A stretch of DNA of 64,000 nt. Origin: an uncultured Collinsella sp. GTDB lineage: Bacteria > Actinomycetota > Coriobacteriia > Coriobacteriales > Coriobacteriaceae. A program made the translations under genes and the position numbers. The notes beneath the pieces are model-generated. The model saw only the letters and a program-made list of their open reading frames with translations. It had not been told where the DNA came from and ran no database searches. Shown here in pieces: positions 59,789 to 64,000 of this stretch; the stretch's first letter is position 1, and every line of letters starts with the position of its first letter. Location of the stretch: NCBI GenBank assembly GCA_900539035.1, contig UQAU01000003.1, positions 1 to 64,000 of the forward strand. The letters are read 5' to 3'.

Positions 59789-62497
59789 CTAAAAACCAAA
59801 GTCAGCAACAGGGGCAAACGAAACAGCAATGGTGTACGTCTCGCGCCAAACGATCTTGCCCGTCTCGCGCTCGCGGCAGACCAGATAGTACGGACCCTTT
59901 GCCGAGAATCCATCCGCCGCGCGCAGCGCAAACTTGGCATGCACTACGCGCTCCTGCGAATTAACAGAAGTCTTGTTAGCATGCGCCTTGACCGTATCGC
60001 TCACCTCGTTGCCGCTTGCATCGGTAAACACCAGCTCGTATTCGCACGGCAAGACCTTGCCTTGGGCTGGTTCTTCCTGGATCAAGTTGAGCGAGAAGAG
60101 CGAGTTGGTCACCCGGCGCCCCTCACTTAGCACGCGCAACGTCGCCGCGCGCGTGTCGACAAAGTCCTTGGAACCCGAGCGCGCACGCCAAAATCCAATA
60201 ACGGGCACGCAAAGCTCCTGCAGGCTCATGCCGCCGTGGACGTAGTTGTTAGTACCACCGGGACGCTTGAAGTGCACGTTCTCGCGCGGGGCAAACCCCT
60301 CAAAGCCGGCACCCAAACGTCCCATGTCAACATTAACAAACACCTCGCGTGCCTCGTCCGAAAGCTTGGCCACGGCCTCGTTGGGCACCACCAGATGACG
60401 CTTGCCGTGCATGACGGGAGCGTCAAGGAAGGGAAGATCTGGCTTGCCGAGCATCTGGCACTCGCTGAGCTCCCGGCGCGTGTAGATAAAGCCGTGATCC
60501 GCCGTTATAACAACACGCGCGCCCGGGGCGTCGGTGCACACGCGGCGCGCCAACGTGGCAAGCTCCTCTACGGTGTCCGTACAGGCATCGAAGACGTCAT
60601 CCTGCGTAGCGGCCTTCTCACCCGTGGCATCAATCTTGTTGTGATAGAGGTAGACAAGTCTTGAGTCCTTGAGCATCGCCTTGCGCTCGGTTCCCGCCAT
60701 GTTGAGGTATGCACTCGAGCGCAAAGCGCGGGCTGTAGGCTCAACGTGGGAAAGCACAGCCTCGCGCTGCGGAGTCGTCGCAGTGGGCATGTCGTCAGCC
60801 AACACAAACGCGCCATCCTCTGCAAGCTCAAGCACCTGGTGCGGCAGCAGCGCAGGCATGCCCACCTCGGTAATAGAGGGAAAGACCGCCTGCATGCTAG
60901 AGACCTTGACGTTGCCGCCGCGTTCGCGCTCGAGCAGCACCGCAACGTCGCGGGCAACCTCATAGCGCAGCGCATCGCTCACGATAACGACCGTTGTTTT
61001 GGCAGAACCCACAAAGGCGGGTAGCACATGCCAGTAAAACTCATCCTGCCGTGAGGGACCATCGATGTAGCCGCAATCGGCCCACTCCCCTTGCGCAGCA
61101 GCCGCCCAGCAGGCATTGGCATCCGCCAAGAACCAGTTGCTATAGAGATTCTCCGCCCAGTCCGCCACGGCGCGGGCAGGTTCCTCGAGCGCATCGCACT
61201 CGACGGAGCGTGCCCGCAGATACGCGGTGCACATATGGCGATAGGCAGCGTCCATGGCATACCAATCGGATGTGTAGGCATCCCACACCTGCTGGGACTA
61301 CGCCAGATGGAACCCGCCCGCGTGTGCCTGCCTAAATGCGCACATATCGGCCACAGCGGCAAGCAGGTCAAAGTAGCTATCGACACGACGGTACCAGCTT
61401 AGGTCGCAGCGACGCGCCGCAAAGGTGCGCGCGTCCTCAACACGGTCCGCACCCTGGGCAAACGAGCTGAACAACTGTGAGAGCACAGCCTCGTTGACGC
61501 ACGGGAACACGTCAAGCGAGACCAACGCATCGATTGGCAGAGTCTCGAACCGCGCAAAGAGCCCACGGGCATCCTCAACTAAGCGGCAAATCTCAAATAG
61601 GTCCTCGCTCGACGTCTGAGCATCGGCAGCCCGGTCCCACGTACGCACCGCCTCCAGGCAATAGGGGCCATAGGCGGGAGCCACATAGCTTTCGAGCCCC
61701 TTGAGCGCACCCTCGGGCAGCGCAGTGGATGCCGCCGTGATGAGCACATGGGATGCTAGCGCAAGCAGCGAGTCACGCTCGTACAGCGGTCCATCAAACC
61801 CATAGCAGCGCAGCATAAAGGCAGAGAGAACATCACGCACGCTGTACTTATCCACCAGCGCGGCCAGCGCCACGGGGCCCTCGTGCAGCAGCATGGTCAT
61901 GCAGCCGCGCAGCACAAACGCGGCCCGCGCGTCGCCCGGCTCCTTGCCGCCAAAGATAACCGTAAGGATTCCAAGCTCGATATCGGATGCGCCCGAGGCA
62001 TGCGGAACGCACGCGGCAAACTTAGCACAGCGAGTCTTGGCATCAAAGAACGTCTTGTGCTCGCGCAGGCTCTCGCGCACGGCGTCGATATTCTCGATGC
62101 CCAGCTGATCGGCCAAAAGCGAAAGATAGTCAGCCTGGAACTGATCGGCATACAGCTCAACATCGGCAAGCCAATCACCCTCAAGCCTGCCGCGCGGGCA
62201 ACGGCGATACAGCAAGATATCGCTCGCAAGGTCATCGCGGTTGATGAGCTTCTTGACGGCAAACATACGGCCCTCGCAGGCCTCAACAAAGCGCACCGGG
62301 CGCTCAAAGTTACCGTGAGCAGGCATTACGCCGGCATCGGCCCCCACGCCGTCGAAACCCTCGGCAGCCAATCGCTCAAACTCAGGAGCAAACTCGCCGT
62401 CTGCATCGTGCCAAACCACCACACGGCGCGGCGCGCATGAGGACAACGGCTGCAAAAATCGCAGCTTGAGCTGTTCTTCTACATCGATCTTGGGCAT
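59789..62497 (-). pseudogene. pglZ: pglZ (BREX alkaline phosphatase), split by an in-frame amber codon
   Basis: Two open frames in the same phase, separated by one TAG. The upstream part (61298-62497, 399 residues) begins KIDVEEQLKLRFLQP and carries VVVWHDADGEFAPE, the N-terminal PglZ marker. The downstream part (59789-61288, from an in-frame GTG, 499 residues) has the phosphatase motifs VVIVSDALRYEVARD and ITADHGFIYTRRE. The joined length, about 902, is that of type-1 PglZ. A one-base change of CAG to TAG explains the split: GGFHLA-stop-SQQVWDAYTSDW. No ribosome-binding site precedes the GTG, so the lower part is unlikely to be made efficiently unless TAG is read through. Thus BREX is probably off in this strain. 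Confidence 0.85.
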
Positions 62498-62520
62498 GAA
62501 TATCCTTACCGTATCTGCAG

Positions 62521-63489
62521 TTACTTAATCTTCGCCAGCACATCCTGAAACTTGGCGTAGTTGACCTTGACGCCGTCATCCAGGTCGATCTTAATCATCT
62601 GGTCTGCCAAGTGGTGCAGTTTCTCCTCGTAGGCAATGGTCTCTTTGAGCTGGTCGTTGAGCTTTTTGATGCGCTTATCCAAGCGCACGCGCTCGCCGCG
62701 CTCGGCACTGACAAGGGCATCGTTGGCATACCCGATCTGGGCACGGTAGCGCTCCTGCTGCTCATGCACATAGTCGGTGCGGATGCGAGCCAACAGGTCA
62801 GGCTGGTAGCGATGCATGCAAACAAGGCACTTGAAGCCGTTCTTCTTGCCGCTGTCGAACAGCCAGTAGATGGGGCGCTTCTTATAGGTCTGGCAGTGGT
62901 CCTTAAAGAAGTCCTTCAAAAAGTAGGTGCGGATTACCTCGCGCGAGGTACCCTTGCCGCCGAGTGCCTCGGCAATAAAGGCCAGGTTCTGCTCAAGCGT
63001 CTCCTCGCCATACACGGTGCGCACAAAGTCGATAAAGTAGCGCACGATGTCGTCGTCAAAGTACTCGTCGTCGGTGATGGGCAGCACGTTGTCACTATCG
63101 GGCATAAAGGTCACATGCGCGGGATCGGGCATCTTTGCCAGATAGTCGTCGACCGTGGCGCCCTGATCGGCCAGGACAAGCCCGTCCACATCCAGCGAAT
63201 AGCGGCCAAACATGCAGCCAACGGCATAGCTTATAAGCGAGGTGATCTCGTCGCGCTTGGTACGCACGTATTTGTTGCCCTTATAGCTCTCGGGAATCTC
63301 GTCGGCGGTATCGAAGATGCGAGCCACCGAAACGTACTTATCCTCGACCTCGATGGGCGCTTCGCCTTCCATGTTGTAGATCTTGGCAAAGATTCGGTTG
63401 AGCTCTTCCTCGTTAGCGCGAAGCTGCTCAAAGCGAGCATTAACCTCGGCCTTGTGAGCCTCGTATTTATCGGCCAAAAGCGTTGCCAT
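62521..63489 (-). CDS. PglX C-terminal domain only (truncated BREX methyltransferase)
   Basis: 322 residues matching the last quarter of PglX, the BREX adenine methyltransferase: LRANEEELNRIFAKIYNMEGE, PIEVEDKYVSV, SLISYAVGCMFGRYSLDVDGLV, and a helical C-terminal end. The N-terminal methyltransferase with NPPY is missing, and nothing upstream in the window supplies it. Full PglX is about 1150-1200 residues. ATG 63489 has GGAAGG 7 bases upstream; an ATG at 63510 is also in frame but lacks a site. It could be a remnant or a silent cassette for pglX switching; without methylation activity it cannot modify DNA by itself. Confidence 0.85.
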   Translation of the reverse strand: MATLLADKYEAHKAEVNARFEQLRANEEELNRIFAKIYNMEGEAPIEVEDKYVSVARIFDTADEIPESYKGNKYVRTKRDEITSLISYAVGCMFGRYSLDVDGLVLADQGATVDDYLAKMPDPAHVTFMPDSDNVLPITDDEYFDDDIVRYFIDFVRTVYGEETLEQNLAFIAEALGGKGTSREVIRTYFLKDFFKDHCQTYKKRPIYWLFDSGKKNGFKCLVCMHRYQPDLLARIRTDYVHEQQERYRAQIGYANDALVSAERGERVRLDKRIKKLNDQLKETIAYEEKLHHLADQMIKIDLDDGVKVNYAKFQDVLAKIK

Positions 63490-63520
63490 TGTGCTGCCTT
63501 CCGTTTCCATGGTCTTGCAA

Positions 63521-64000
63521 TTAATCGGTCACCGTAAAGGAATCAGGCTCGGAGCTCAGCCCCATGCGCCGCGCGACACCCGCGTATCTCTTGCTCGAAA
63601 GCAGCTGATTCGTCTTAATTGCGCGATATGAAATCGCTCTCCTATCCAATGGAAGCTTTCAAATCGACTTCATGCCACACGTATCTGCCAAACACTCCCA
63701 ATGCTGGACTAAACTCAAATGCGCATTCTCGAGATTCGCTCCTTTCCGAAATTACAAGGAGCAATCGAGATCCCCCCAATAGATCGCGAGCGTTCCCACA
63801 GCGACAAATCGCATGGTAATCTTGCGAACCGACTGTCTTCTCGGTAATCAAAAATGAAAGCGTTGCTAAACCAGACGGATCAAAATAAGGGGTACCATGA
63901 GCGGAAACGTTGCACATGTGCGGCTCCCCACACATTATTAAATCGAGCTGCAAAACCGCATCCGTTATCGCAAAGTCCCCTGACTTTTCCTGCTCAACGC
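63521..64000 (-). pseudogene. Partial, possibly frameshifted gene of unknown function running off the right edge
   Basis: The minus strand is open from the right edge of the window (EQEKSGDFAITDAVLQLDL...) to a stop at 63642. In the next frame, starting near 63657, an unbroken reading of 44 codons (LPLDRRAISYRAIKTNQLL... to FTVTD) ends at 63521, 31 bases before the pglX fragment. Deleting one base of the AAA at 63657-63659 would join them. No family is recognised. It may be a decayed BREX or inserted gene; the shift is an inference. Confidence 0.35.

Noticed and set aside
59789..61288. The PglZ C-terminal part as an independent gene starting at GTG 61288
   Set aside because: It is in the same phase as the upstream part, only three codons after the TAG, with no SD. 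A nonsense mutation is simpler.
1..64000. Prophage or integrated plasmid
   Set aside because: No integrase, capsid, portal, terminase or replication gene is seen. DinD and DUF3800 alone are not enough.

Overview
The window looks like a chromosome segment of a Coriobacteriia gut actinobacterium, most likely Collinsella. The inference rests on high-GC coding sequence with strong Shine-Dalgarno sites, a sufCBDSU operon beside an Rrf2 regulator, a NifU-like/GGGtGRT gene pair, a ROK fructokinase, CarD, a Rho factor with a very long N-terminal extension, and several families of intergenic hairpins. No marker gene such as 16S rRNA is present, so the genus is an inference.

Layout. 1-6.4 kb: a surface-polysaccharide block with four GT2 glycosyltransferases on the minus strand (one cut by the left edge), a membrane acyltransferase and a GlfT-like GT2. 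6.4-10.2 kb: an AAA-ATPase-like/PDDEXK-like protein that appears to have lost its nuclease residues, and a secreted lysozyme-like protein with an MPKTG sorting signal. 10.4-16.3 kb: Rrf2 regulator, a double-palindrome operator and sufCBDSU. 16.9-23 kb: a REP-associated (RAYT) transposase, the NifU-like/GGGtGRT pair, a NadB-like flavoprotein, a DinD homologue with a shifted C-terminus, and tRNA-Lys and tRNA-His. 23-47.6 kb: housekeeping genes (aminotransferase, fructokinase, VanZ, rho, argS, carD, proA, a prolyl-aminopeptidase-like hydrolase, proB, pncB, tRNA-Ala, a PflA-like radical SAM protein, a 6S RNA, tagO/wecA, trpS, ogt-like, degV, marR, a B3/B4 protein). 47.8-54.5 kb: pckA, a flippase, a phosphoesterase and a K+/H+ antiporter.

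54.5-64 kb is a defence island. It holds a BREX type-1-like tail in the usual order pglX-pglZ-brxL, but pglX is present only as its C-terminal domain and pglZ is interrupted by one in-frame amber codon. Two small-function-unknown genes (454 and 70 aa) continue the operon. A convergent DUF3800 gene follows, preceded by three copies of a compact RNA module (extended -10, 5' hairpin, conserved linker, intrinsic terminator). The linker of the nearest copy is perfectly complementary over 9 nt to the DUF3800 ribosome-binding site. This arrangement, an RNA repeat ending in a leaky terminator followed by a predicted nuclease-like gene, recalls type III toxin-antitoxin loci and is the best candidate for an undescribed system.

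Intergenic DNA is unusually rich in hairpin repeats. Six copies of an ACCACCACAAA/TTTGTGGTGGT hairpin with a GGGGACAGGCACC core, two other short families and three larger inverted-repeat elements were found. The RAYT gene is the obvious candidate for mobilising some of them.
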